Below are positions 56,765 to 64,000 of a stretch of 64,000 nt of DNA, piece by piece. How positions within the stretch are numbered: the first letter of the stretch is position 1; every line of letters starts with the position of its first letter. The notes beneath the pieces were generated by a model, which had not been told where the DNA came from, did no database searches, and was given only the letters and a program-made list of their open reading frames with translations. This DNA comes from Clostridiales bacterium (lineage in GTDB: Bacteria > Bacillota > Clostridia > Oscillospirales > Acutalibacteraceae): NCBI GenBank assembly GCA_022801595.1, contig JAAWSO010000002.1, forward strand, positions 124,001 to 188,000. The letters run 5' to 3'. A program made the position numbers and the translations under genes.

Positions 56765-57388
56765 ATGCCTACAGTAGCAGTACTTGATATGGCTGGTAAG
56801 GAAGTTTCCAAGGTTGAGCTTTCTGAGGCTGTATTTGGAATTGAGCCAAATGTTCCAGTTATGCATGACATGGTAAAGAATTACCTGGCGAACCAGCGTC
56901 AAGGCACACAATCGGCACTGACCCGCGCCGAGGTTTCTGGCGGTGGCAGAAAGCCGTGGAGACAAAAGGGTACCGGTCACGCAAGACAGGGTTCCACCCG
57001 TGCTCCGCAATGGACACACGGCGGTATTGTATTCGCTCCAAAGCCGAGAGACTACCGCTATTCTTTGAATAAAAAAGTAAAGAGACTGGCAATGAAGTCC
57101 GCGCTCTCCAGCAAGGTGGCTGACAGCGAGATGATCGTTCTCGACGGCATCCAACTGGACGAGTACAAGACCAAGACCATTGCCGCTATGCTCAAAGCGA
57201 TTGGATCTGAGAAAAAAGCCCTGATCGTTCTTCCTGAGCGCAACGAGAAGGTAATCGCTTCCGCAGCGAATATCCCAGGCGTGAAGACAGCTATGGTTAA
57301 CACCTTGAATGTATATGACATTCTCAATGCAGATAAATTTATCGTGCTGAAGGATGCCGTAGCTCAGATTGAGGAGGTGTACGCATAA
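56765..57388 (+). CDS. rplD: 50S ribosomal protein L4
   Basis: [53 protein letters not shown]. Confidence 0.98.
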   Translation: MPTVAVLDMAGKEVSKVELSEAVFGIEPNVPVMHDMVKNYLANQRQGTQSALTRAEVSGGGRKPWRQKGTGHARQGSTRAPQWTHGGIVFAPKPRDYRYSLNKKVKRLAMKSALSSKVADSEMIVLDGIQLDEYKTKTIAAMLKAIGSEKKALIVLPERNEKVIASAANIPGVKTAMVNTLNVYDILNADKFIVLKDAVAQIEEVYA

Positions 57389-57678
57389 TGACAGCACAAG
57401 ACATCATCATCCGTCCGATTATTACGGAGAGAAGCATGGCCGGTATCGGCATGAAGAAGTACACCTTTGAGGTTGCCAAAGACGCGAACAAAGTAGAAAT
57501 TGCAAAGGCAGTGGAAGAGCTTTTCGACGTTAAGGTTTCCAAAGTGAACACCATGAACGTGAGAGGCCACCTGCGCCGCCAAGGCAGAACCGAAGGCTAC
57601 ACTCCGTCTTGGAAGAAAGCCATCGTTTCCCTGACCGAGGGCAGCAAGGCAATCGAATTCTTTGAAGGCATGATGTAA
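57388..57678 (+). CDS. rplW: 50S ribosomal protein L23
   Basis: [46 protein letters not shown]. Confidence 0.98.
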   Translation: MTAQDIIIRPIITERSMAGIGMKKYTFEVAKDANKVEIAKAVEELFDVKVSKVNTMNVRGHLRRQGRTEGYTPSWKKAIVSLTEGSKAIEFFEGMM

Positions 57679-57761
57679 TCTCTGCCCCAATCATAAGCAC
57701 AGAGGCAACGTATGGGGAGCGCCATCTCCCCGCAAAGCCATCATGAGGAGTGTGAAACCGA

Positions 57762-58595
57762 ATGGCAATTATTAACTTTAAACCTACCACGGCTTCCAGA
57801 CGGAACATGTCGGTAACTGACTATTCCGTTCTCTCTAAGGTTGAGCCGGAGAAGAGCCTGTTGGCTCCTTTGAATAAAAAGGCTGGCCGCAACAGCTACG
57901 GTAGAATTACCGTTCGCCACAGAGGCGGCGGCAACCGCAGAAAGTATCGTATCATTGACTTTAAGCGTCAAAAGCACGATATGCCTGCAACGGTACTCAC
58001 CCTGGAGTACGATCCAAACCGTTCCGCTTTCATTGCGCTGGTGCAATATGAGGACGGCGAGAAAAGATACATCCTCGCTCCAAACGGCCTAAAGGTCGGC
58101 GATGTGGTTGTATCCGGTCCAAATGCGGATATTAAGCCAGGCAACGCACTGCCGCTGGCAAACATCCCAACTGGTACCTTCATTCACAATGTTGAGCTTT
58201 ACCCAGGCAAGGGAGGCCAATTGGCACGTTCCGCCGGCAACATGGCTCAGCTTATGGCGAAGGAAAACGGCATGGCTCTGCTCCGGCTTCCATCGGGCGA
58301 GTTGCGCAACGTGTCTGCAACCTGCATGGCTACCGTTGGTCAAGTGAGCAACACCGACCATGAAAACGTAAAAATCGGTAAGGCTGGCCGCAAGCGTCAC
58401 CTTGGCTGGCGTCCAACCGTACGCGGTTCCGTTATGAACCCATGCGATCACCCACACGGTGGTGGTGAGGGTAAAGCACCAATCGGCCGTCCTGGTCCTG
58501 TTACCCCTTGGGGCAAGCCTGCTCTGGGTTACAAGACCCGTGCTACCAAGCACCGTTCCGATAAGTTTATCGTAAAACGTAGAAACGGCAAATAA
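57762..58595 (+). CDS. rplB: 50S ribosomal protein L2
   Basis: [26 protein letters not shown]...[33 protein letters not shown]. Confidence 0.98.
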   Translation: MAIINFKPTTASRRNMSVTDYSVLSKVEPEKSLLAPLNKKAGRNSYGRITVRHRGGGNRRKYRIIDFKRQKHDMPATVLTLEYDPNRSAFIALVQYEDGEKRYILAPNGLKVGDVVVSGPNADIKPGNALPLANIPTGTFIHNVELYPGKGGQLARSAGNMAQLMAKENGMALLRLPSGELRNVSATCMATVGQVSNTDHENVKIGKAGRKRHLGWRPTVRGSVMNPCDHPHGGGEGKAPIGRPGPVTPWGKPALGYKTRATKHRSDKFIVKRRNGK

Positions 58596-58621
58596 GGCAT
58601 ACAGAAAGGAGCTTAAGTAAC

Positions 58622-58897
58622 ATGGGCAGAAGCGTAAAAAAAGGTCCTTATGTACAGCCTGTGCTGTTGAAAAGGATTGAACAAATGAATGCAGCCGGCG
58701 AAAAGAATATCGTGAAAACCTGGAGCAGAGCTTCCACGATTTTTCCGGATTTCGTTGGCCATACCATTGCGGTTCATGACGGCCGCAAGCATGTTCCGGT
58801 GTATGTAACCGAAGATATGGTTGGACACAGACTCGGTGAGTTTGCGCCAACAAGAACTTATAAAGGTCACGCTGGTTCTAAGACTGGCGGCAAATAA
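58622..58897 (+). CDS. rpsS: 30S ribosomal protein S19
   Basis: [19 protein letters not shown]...[38 protein letters not shown]. Confidence 0.98.
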   Translation: MGRSVKKGPYVQPVLLKRIEQMNAAGEKNIVKTWSRASTIFPDFVGHTIAVHDGRKHVPVYVTEDMVGHRLGEFAPTRTYKGHAGSKTGGK

Positions 58898-58918
58898 CGG
58901 CCGAAAGGAGTGTACAGA

Positions 58919-59254
58919 ATGGAAGCAAGGGCTTATCTGAAATACGCCCGCATTTCTCCACGTAAAGTTGAAATCGTGCTGGACTTGATCCGCAAGCAGC
59001 CGGTTGACAAGGCTATGGCTATCCTGAAGAATACCCCAAAGGCCGCATGTGAAGATTTGCAAAAACTGCTGAAGTCCGCAATGGCTAACGCAGAAAACAA
59101 TCATAATATGGATGTTTCCAGACTTTACGTAGCAGAGTGCTTCGTATGTCCGGGCCCGATCCTCAAGCGCATTCGTCCAAGAGCGCAGGGTCGCGCGTTT
59201 CGAGTATTAAAGAGAACTTCGCACGTCACCCTCGTGCTCAAGGAACAAGAATAA
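58919..59254 (+). CDS. rplV: 50S ribosomal protein L22
   Basis: [41 protein letters not shown]. Confidence 0.97.
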   Translation: MEARAYLKYARISPRKVEIVLDLIRKQPVDKAMAILKNTPKAACEDLQKLLKSAMANAENNHNMDVSRLYVAECFVCPGPILKRIRPRAQGRAFRVLKRTSHVTLVLKEQE

Positions 59255-59275
59255 GTGCAGAACAGGAGGTAAACT

Positions 59276-59941
59276 ATGGGCCAGAAAGTAAACCCACATG
59301 GTCTTCGTGTGGGCGTAATTAAAGACTGGGATTCCCGCTGGTTCGCGAAGAAGAATGTTTTCGGAGACACCTTGGTTGAGGATTATAACCTCCGCAAGAC
59401 TCTGAAAAAGCAGCTCGCAGCGGCTGGTGTTCCAAAAATTGAAATTGAGCGTGACGCATCCAAAGTCCGCATTCATATCCACTGCGCAAAGCCAGGCATG
59501 GTGATCGGCAAGGGCGGCGCAGAGATCGAGAAGCTCCGTGTACAATGCGAGAAGTTCCTCGGAAAAACCGTTTTGATCAATATCGTTGAGGTAAAATCCC
59601 CGGATTTGAACGCTCAACTGGTGGCAGAAAACATTGCCGAACAATTGGAGAGAAGAATTTCTTTTCGCCGTGCCATGAAGCAATGCATCGGCCGCGCCAT
59701 GAAGCTGGGCGCCAAGGGCATCAAAACCCAGGTTTCCGGTCGTTTGGGCGGCGCGGAAATCGCCCGTACCGAGCAGTATCATGACGGTACCATTCCGCTA
59801 CAAACTCTGAGAGCAGACATCGACTACGGCTTTGCAGAAGCAGCAACCACCTACGGCCGTCTCGGCGTCAAAGTCTGGATTTACAGAGGCGAGGTTTTGC
59901 AAGACAACAACCGTCCTCGTAAGGAAGGAGGAAGCAAGTAA
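59276..59941 (+). CDS. rpsC: 30S ribosomal protein S3
   Basis: [24 protein letters not shown]...[15 protein letters not shown]. Confidence 0.98.
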   Translation: MGQKVNPHGLRVGVIKDWDSRWFAKKNVFGDTLVEDYNLRKTLKKQLAAAGVPKIEIERDASKVRIHIHCAKPGMVIGKGGAEIEKLRVQCEKFLGKTVLINIVEVKSPDLNAQLVAENIAEQLERRISFRRAMKQCIGRAMKLGAKGIKTQVSGRLGGAEIARTEQYHDGTIPLQTLRADIDYGFAEAATTYGRLGVKVWIYRGEVLQDNNRPRKEGGSK

Positions 59942-60366
59942 TGCTGTTGCCAAAGCGCGTAAAATACCGCAGAGTTCACCGTGGTCGTTTGACCGGTAAG
60001 AGCTACCGCGGAAACAAAGTAACCAACGGCGATTTCGGCATTCAAGCCCTGGAGCCAGCATGGATTACTTCCAACCAAATCGAATCCGCTCGTATTGCAA
60101 TGACACGTTACTGCAAGAGATTCGGTAAGGTTTGGATCAAGATTTTCCCAGATAAACCAATCACAGAGAAGCCAGCAGAAACTCGAATGGGTTCCGGTAA
60201 AGGTTCTCCAGAGTATTGGGTAGCAGTTGTTAAGCCAGGCAGAGTGATGTTTGAAATCGGCGGCGTTCCAGAGGAAACCGCAAGAGAAGCGCTCCGCCTT
60301 GCAGCGCACAAGCTTCCGGTAAAATGTAAGTTTGTGAAAAAGGAAGAAACGGGGGGTGAGCAGTAA
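59941..60366 (+). CDS. rplP: 50S ribosomal protein L16
   Basis: [56 protein letters not shown]. Confidence 0.98.
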   Translation: MLLPKRVKYRRVHRGRLTGKSYRGNKVTNGDFGIQALEPAWITSNQIESARIAMTRYCKRFGKVWIKIFPDKPITEKPAETRMGSGKGSPEYWVAVVKPGRVMFEIGGVPEETAREALRLAAHKLPVKCKFVKKEETGGEQ

Positions 60367-60572
60367 TGAAGGCCTCAGAGATCAGAAATTTATCCACAGA
60401 AGAATTGGAAGCGAAGCTGAAGGACCTCAAGGCCGAGCTTTTTAACCTGCGTTTCCAGCTTGCCATTAACCAGCTCGAAAACCCGATGCGTGTTTCCGCT
60501 GTTAAAAAGGATATCGCTCGCGTAAAGACCGTTTTGCGCGAAAACGAGATCAAAAACAGCCAAAATGCGTAA
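60366..60572 (+). CDS. rpmC: 50S ribosomal protein L29
   Basis: [43 protein letters not shown]. Confidence 0.97.
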   Translation: MKASEIRNLSTEELEAKLKDLKAELFNLRFQLAINQLENPMRVSAVKKDIARVKTVLRENEIKNSQNA

Positions 60573-60590
60573 GGAAGGGAGGATTCAGCT

Positions 60591-60848
60591 GTGAGCGATA
60601 GAAACATGAGAAAAACCGACGTCGGTAAGGTTGTAAGCAACAAAATGGATAAAACCGTGGTTGTTGCAATCGAAGACAGCGTAAAGCACCCGCTTTACAA
60701 AAAGATCATCAAGCGCACAATCAGACTCAAGGCACACGATGAAAACAACGAGTGCAACATCGGCGATAAGGTGCGTATCATGGAGACTCGTCCTCTTTCC
60801 AAGGATAAGAGATGGAGACTCGTAGAAATTATTGAGAAGGCCAAATAA
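60591..60848 (+). CDS. rpsQ: 30S ribosomal protein S17
   Basis: [76 protein letters not shown] start. Confidence 0.97.
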   Translation: MSDRNMRKTDVGKVVSNKMDKTVVVAIEDSVKHPLYKKIIKRTIRLKAHDENNECNIGDKVRIMETRPLSKDKRWRLVEIIEKAK

Positions 60849-60884
60849 TTTGGCCCAGCAGAGTAGATAAAGGAGGAACGCACT

Positions 60885-61253
60885 GTGATACAACAACAGA
60901 CCTACCTTAAGGTTGCCGACAACACCGGCGCAAAAGAGCTTATGTGCATTCGCGTTCTAGGTGGTACCGGCAGAAGGTATGCCAATATTGGTGACGTTGT
61001 GGTTGCTTCCGTTAAAAAAGCAGCACCCGGCGGCGTTGTTAAAAAGGGCGACGTTGTAAAAGCGGTTATTGTTCGCACTGCTTTTGGCGTTCGCCGCGAT
61101 GACGGCACATATATCCGTTTCGATGAGAATGCAGCCGTTATCATCAAAGAAGATAAAAACCCAAGGGGCACTCGTATCTTTGGACCTGTTGCCAGAGAGC
61201 TGAGAGACAAGGACTACTTGAAGATCCTCAGTCTTGCCCCGGAAGTATTGTGA
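60885..61253 (+). CDS. rplN: 50S ribosomal protein L14
   Basis: [52 protein letters not shown] start. Confidence 0.98.
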   Translation: MIQQQTYLKVADNTGAKELMCIRVLGGTGRRYANIGDVVVASVKKAAPGGVVKKGDVVKAVIVRTAFGVRRDDGTYIRFDENAAVIIKEDKNPRGTRIFGPVARELRDKDYLKILSLAPEVL

Positions 61254-61269
61254 TGGGAGGTGCTCACTA

Positions 61270-61587
61270 ATGAATCAAAAAGTTCATGTAAAAACTGGTG
61301 ACACCGTCATCATTTTGAGTGGTAAAGATCGCGGCAAAGAAGGCAAAGTCCTGGCTGTGAGCCCGAAGGAAGGCAAGCTGATCGTGGAAGGCTGCAACCT
61401 GGTGACCAAGCACGTTCGTCCTCGCAGAATGGGCGAGCAAGGCGGCATCGTAAAGGCGGAAGGCGCCATGTACGCCTGCAAGGTTCAGCTGGTTTGCCCT
61501 CATTGCAGCAAAGCAACCAGAATTGCACATGATGTGGACGGCGACAAGAAAGTCCGCGTCTGCAAGAAGTGCGGCAAATCGCTGTAA
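61270..61587 (+). CDS. rplX: 50S ribosomal protein L24
   Basis: [51 protein letters not shown]. Confidence 0.97.
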   Translation: MNQKVHVKTGDTVIILSGKDRGKEGKVLAVSPKEGKLIVEGCNLVTKHVRPRRMGEQGGIVKAEGAMYACKVQLVCPHCSKATRIAHDVDGDKKVRVCKKCGKSL

Positions 61588-61598
61588 GGAGGATGGAA

Positions 61599-62138
61599 AT
61601 GGCTAGACTGAAGGATTATTATAAAAAAGACGTCGCTCCAGCAATGATGAAAAAATTCTCTTACGACAGCGTGATGCAGATCCCGAAGCTGGATAAGGTT
61701 GTCATCAACGTGGGCGCCGGCGAAGCAAAGGACAACTCCAAAGTGATCGACGCGATCATGACCGACATTGCAGCCATCACCGGCCAAAAGCCAATGACCT
61801 GCAAGGCAAAGAAGTCCGTTGCTAACTTTAAGCTCCGCGAGGGCATGAACATTGGCGTTAAAGTAACCCTGCGCGGCGAAAGAATGTATGAGTTTGTGGA
61901 TCGTCTCTTCAACATCGCGCTCCCAAGAGTGCGCGATTTTCGAGGCATCAATCCAAACTCCTTTGATGGCCGCGGCAATTACAACATGGGCATCAAAGAG
62001 CAATTGATCTTCCCAGAGATCGATTACGATAAGATTGACAAGGTTCGCGGAATGGACATTTGTTTCGTAACAACCGCAAAAACCGACGAGGAGTCCCGGG
62101 AGCTGCTGTCTCTGATGGGCGCCCCGTTTGCGAAATAA
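61599..62138 (+). CDS. rplE: 50S ribosomal protein L5
   Basis: [46 protein letters not shown]. Confidence 0.98.
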   Translation: MARLKDYYKKDVAPAMMKKFSYDSVMQIPKLDKVVINVGAGEAKDNSKVIDAIMTDIAAITGQKPMTCKAKKSVANFKLREGMNIGVKVTLRGERMYEFVDRLFNIALPRVRDFRGINPNSFDGRGNYNMGIKEQLIFPEIDYDKIDKVRGMDICFVTTAKTDEESRELLSLMGAPFAK

Positions 62139-62150
62139 GGAGGGAATATT

Positions 62151-62336
62151 GTGGCCAAGACTTCAATGAAAGTAAAACAGCAGAGAGGGTCCAAGTACTC
62201 CACTCGCCAATATAACAGATGCAAAATCTGTGGCAGGCCGCATGCCTACCTGCGCAAGTTCGGTATTTGCCGTATCTGCTTCAGGGAGCTTGCTTATAAG
62301 GGCGAGATCCCAGGCGTAAAAAAGGCCAGCTGGTAA
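62151..62336 (+). CDS. rpsN: 30S ribosomal protein S14, zinc-binding type
   Basis: [38 protein letters not shown] with two CxxC pairs; GTG start. Confidence 0.97.
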   Translation: MAKTSMKVKQQRGSKYSTRQYNRCKICGRPHAYLRKFGICRICFRELAYKGEIPGVKKASW

Positions 62337-62360
62337 AGCTTAGCAAAGGAGGTAAACGGT

Positions 62361-62759
62361 ATGCAGATTACAGATCCAATCGCCGATTTGCTCACACGTA
62401 TCCGCAACGCGAGTTCTGCAAAGCATGATTCCGTGGAAATTCCTGCTTCCAACATGAAGAAGGCAATTGTCCAAATTCTGGTGGATGAGGGTTACGTGAA
62501 GAATTTCACCATAGTGGAAGATGGCAAACAAGGCATCATTAAAGTAAATCTTAAATATGGCGAGGGCAAGGTTTCCGCCATTAAGGGCCTGCGCAGAGTT
62601 TCTAAACCAGGCCTGAGAATTTATTCCAATGCGGAAGAACTGCCAAAGGTTATCAAAGGCCTTGGCGTTGCTGTCATTTCGACTTCCAAAGGCGTGATGA
62701 CCGATCGTCAGGCTCGGAAAGAGAATGTAGGCGGCGAGGTTCTCGCATTTATTTGGTAA
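62361..62759 (+). CDS. rpsH: 30S ribosomal protein S8
   Basis: [40 protein letters not shown]. Confidence 0.98.
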   Translation: MQITDPIADLLTRIRNASSAKHDSVEIPASNMKKAIVQILVDEGYVKNFTIVEDGKQGIIKVNLKYGEGKVSAIKGLRRVSKPGLRIYSNAEELPKVIKGLGVAVISTSKGVMTDRQARKENVGGEVLAFIW

Positions 62760-62778
62760 GGAAAGGGGTGCTACTACT

Positions 62779-63327
62779 ATGTCGCGAATTGGAAGAAAAC
62801 CCATAAATATTCCCGCTGGCGTGGATGTAAAGCTCAACGCCAACGTTATGACGGTCAAGGGTCCGAAGGGCACGCTGACACAGGAGCTCCATCCTGCTAT
62901 GGCCATTGCCATCGAAGGCAATGAGATCCTCGTTACCCGTCCCAACGACGCAAAGGAAAACCGCTCCCTGCACGGCTTGACTCGGACGCTCATCCACAAT
63001 ATGGTGGTTGGCGTGACCGAGGGCTTCAAGAAGGAGCTGGACGTGAACGGCGTTGGTTATCGTGTGCAAAAGACTGGCAAAGATTTGGTGATGAACCTTG
63101 GCTTCTCCCATCAGGTAATCATGCCAGAAATTGAGGGCATTACCATTGAGTGCCCAAATCCAAACAAAATCATCGTTTCCGGTCCAGACAAGCAAAAGGT
63201 TGGTCAGTTTGCTGCTGAGATCCGCGAGAAACGTCTCCCAGAGCCATACAAGGGCAAGGGTATTAAGTATGTTGACGAAGTGATCCGCCGCAAGGAAGGC
63301 AAAGCCGGTAAGGGTTCTAAGAAGTAA
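62779..63327 (+). CDS. rplF: 50S ribosomal protein L6
   Basis: [39 protein letters not shown]. Confidence 0.98.
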   Translation: MSRIGRKPINIPAGVDVKLNANVMTVKGPKGTLTQELHPAMAIAIEGNEILVTRPNDAKENRSLHGLTRTLIHNMVVGVTEGFKKELDVNGVGYRVQKTGKDLVMNLGFSHQVIMPEIEGITIECPNPNKIIVSGPDKQKVGQFAAEIREKRLPEPYKGKGIKYVDEVIRRKEGKAGKGSKK

Positions 63328-63345
63328 TTAAAGGAGTGAATCATC

Positions 63346-63705
63346 ATGGTGAATAAGGCTGATAGAAACACAGCCCGTCTGAAGCGCCACCTGAGAGTGC
63401 GCAGCAAAATCTCCGGCACAAGCGAGTGCCCACGCCTGAACGTATTCCGCTCCAGCAAGAACATCTATGCCCAGATTATCGACGATGTTAAGGGTGTTAC
63501 TCTGGTAGCAGCTTCTACTCTGGACAAAGAGTTCACTGGAAATGGCGGAAACAAAGAGGCGGCACGCAAAGTCGGCGCAATGATCGCCAAGCGTGCAGCA
63601 GAGAAAGGCATCACCGAGGTTGTGTTTGACCGCGGTGGCTATATTTTCCACGGCCGTGTCAAAGAGCTGGCCGAAGGCGCCCGCGAGGGTGGCCTCAACT
63701 TCTAA
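63346..63705 (+). CDS. rplR: 50S ribosomal protein L18
   Basis: [37 protein letters not shown]. Confidence 0.98.
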   Translation: MVNKADRNTARLKRHLRVRSKISGTSECPRLNVFRSSKNIYAQIIDDVKGVTLVAASTLDKEFTGNGGNKEAARKVGAMIAKRAAEKGITEVVFDRGGYIFHGRVKELAEGAREGGLNF

Positions 63706-63723
63706 TTATAAGGAGGGATACTT

Positions 63724-64000
63724 TTGGCTAGAATTGACGCATCAACAATTGATCTGAAAGAACACGTGGTTGCGATTAACCGCGTATCCAAGACCGTAAA
63801 GGGCGGCCGTATCTTTAAGTTCGCCGCTTTGGTAGTGGTGGGCGACGGCAACGGCACCGTAGGCTTTGGTATTGGCAAAGCAGGCGAGGTTCCGGATTCC
63901 ATCCGTAAGGGCATCGAGGACGCAAAGAAAAACCTGATGAAGGTTTCCCTGCGCGGATCCACCATTCCTCACGAGGTTCTGGGCGCGTTCGGCGCAGGCC
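63724..64000 (+). CDS. rpsE: 30S ribosomal protein S5, N-terminal part (truncated by window edge)
   Basis: TTG start; (M)[70 protein letters not shown]. Confidence 0.96.
   Translation, partial: MARIDASTIDLKEHVVAINRVSKTVKGGRIFKFAALVVVGDGNGTVGFGIGKAGEVPDSIRKGIEDAKKNLMKVSLRGSTIPHEVLGAFGAG

Noticed and set aside
56540-57397. 285-aa minus-strand ORF across rplC-rplD
   Set aside because: Antisense to highly conserved ribosomal protein genes; spurious.
1-64000. CRISPR array, rRNA, tRNA, integrase, transposase or prophage
   Set aside because: No spaced direct-repeat array, no tRNA-like TTCGAATCC loops in intergenic regions and no such proteins among the ORFs.

Overview
The window looks like a chromosomal segment of an anaerobic Firmicute (Clostridia-like). 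Assignments come from reading the translated ORFs by eye; no database search was run. In order: (1) a minus-strand tetrapyrrole/anaerobic cobalamin cluster (cobT partial, cbiA, cbiET, hemL, hemB, cobA-hemD, hemC, a cbiJ-sirC fusion, cbiH, hemA, cbiG, cbiF, cbiL, cbiD, cbiK), with a cobalamin riboswitch plus terminator between cbiK and cbiD; (2) a plus-strand aromatic amino acid operon (aroB, aroC, an aroE-aroK fusion, aroQ, aroF, aroA, tyrA); (3) a VTC / DUF4956 / CotH module preceded by phased TTMACA (PhoP-box-like) repeats; (4) minus-strand methionine genes (split metH, metF, metY) and an Rrf2/IscR-type regulator; (5) [FeFe]-hydrogenase maturation genes (TM1266-like, hydG, hydF) behind a long structured leader; (6) an AT-rich islet of small HTH regulators; (7) an Ile-type T-box and ilvB-ilvN-ilvA-ridA; (8) a mixed housekeeping block (M3 peptidase, SpoVB-like flippase, prmA, dcd, pheA, acpP, proS, a lipoprotein); (9) the S10/spc ribosomal protein operon, running off the right edge. 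I see no CRISPR array, rRNA, tRNA, prophage or transposase. The least explained signals are the hyd leader RNA, the S10 leader, the phased repeats before the VTC gene, a dispersed ~60 bp intergenic repeat, and a perfect 21-bp inverted repeat.
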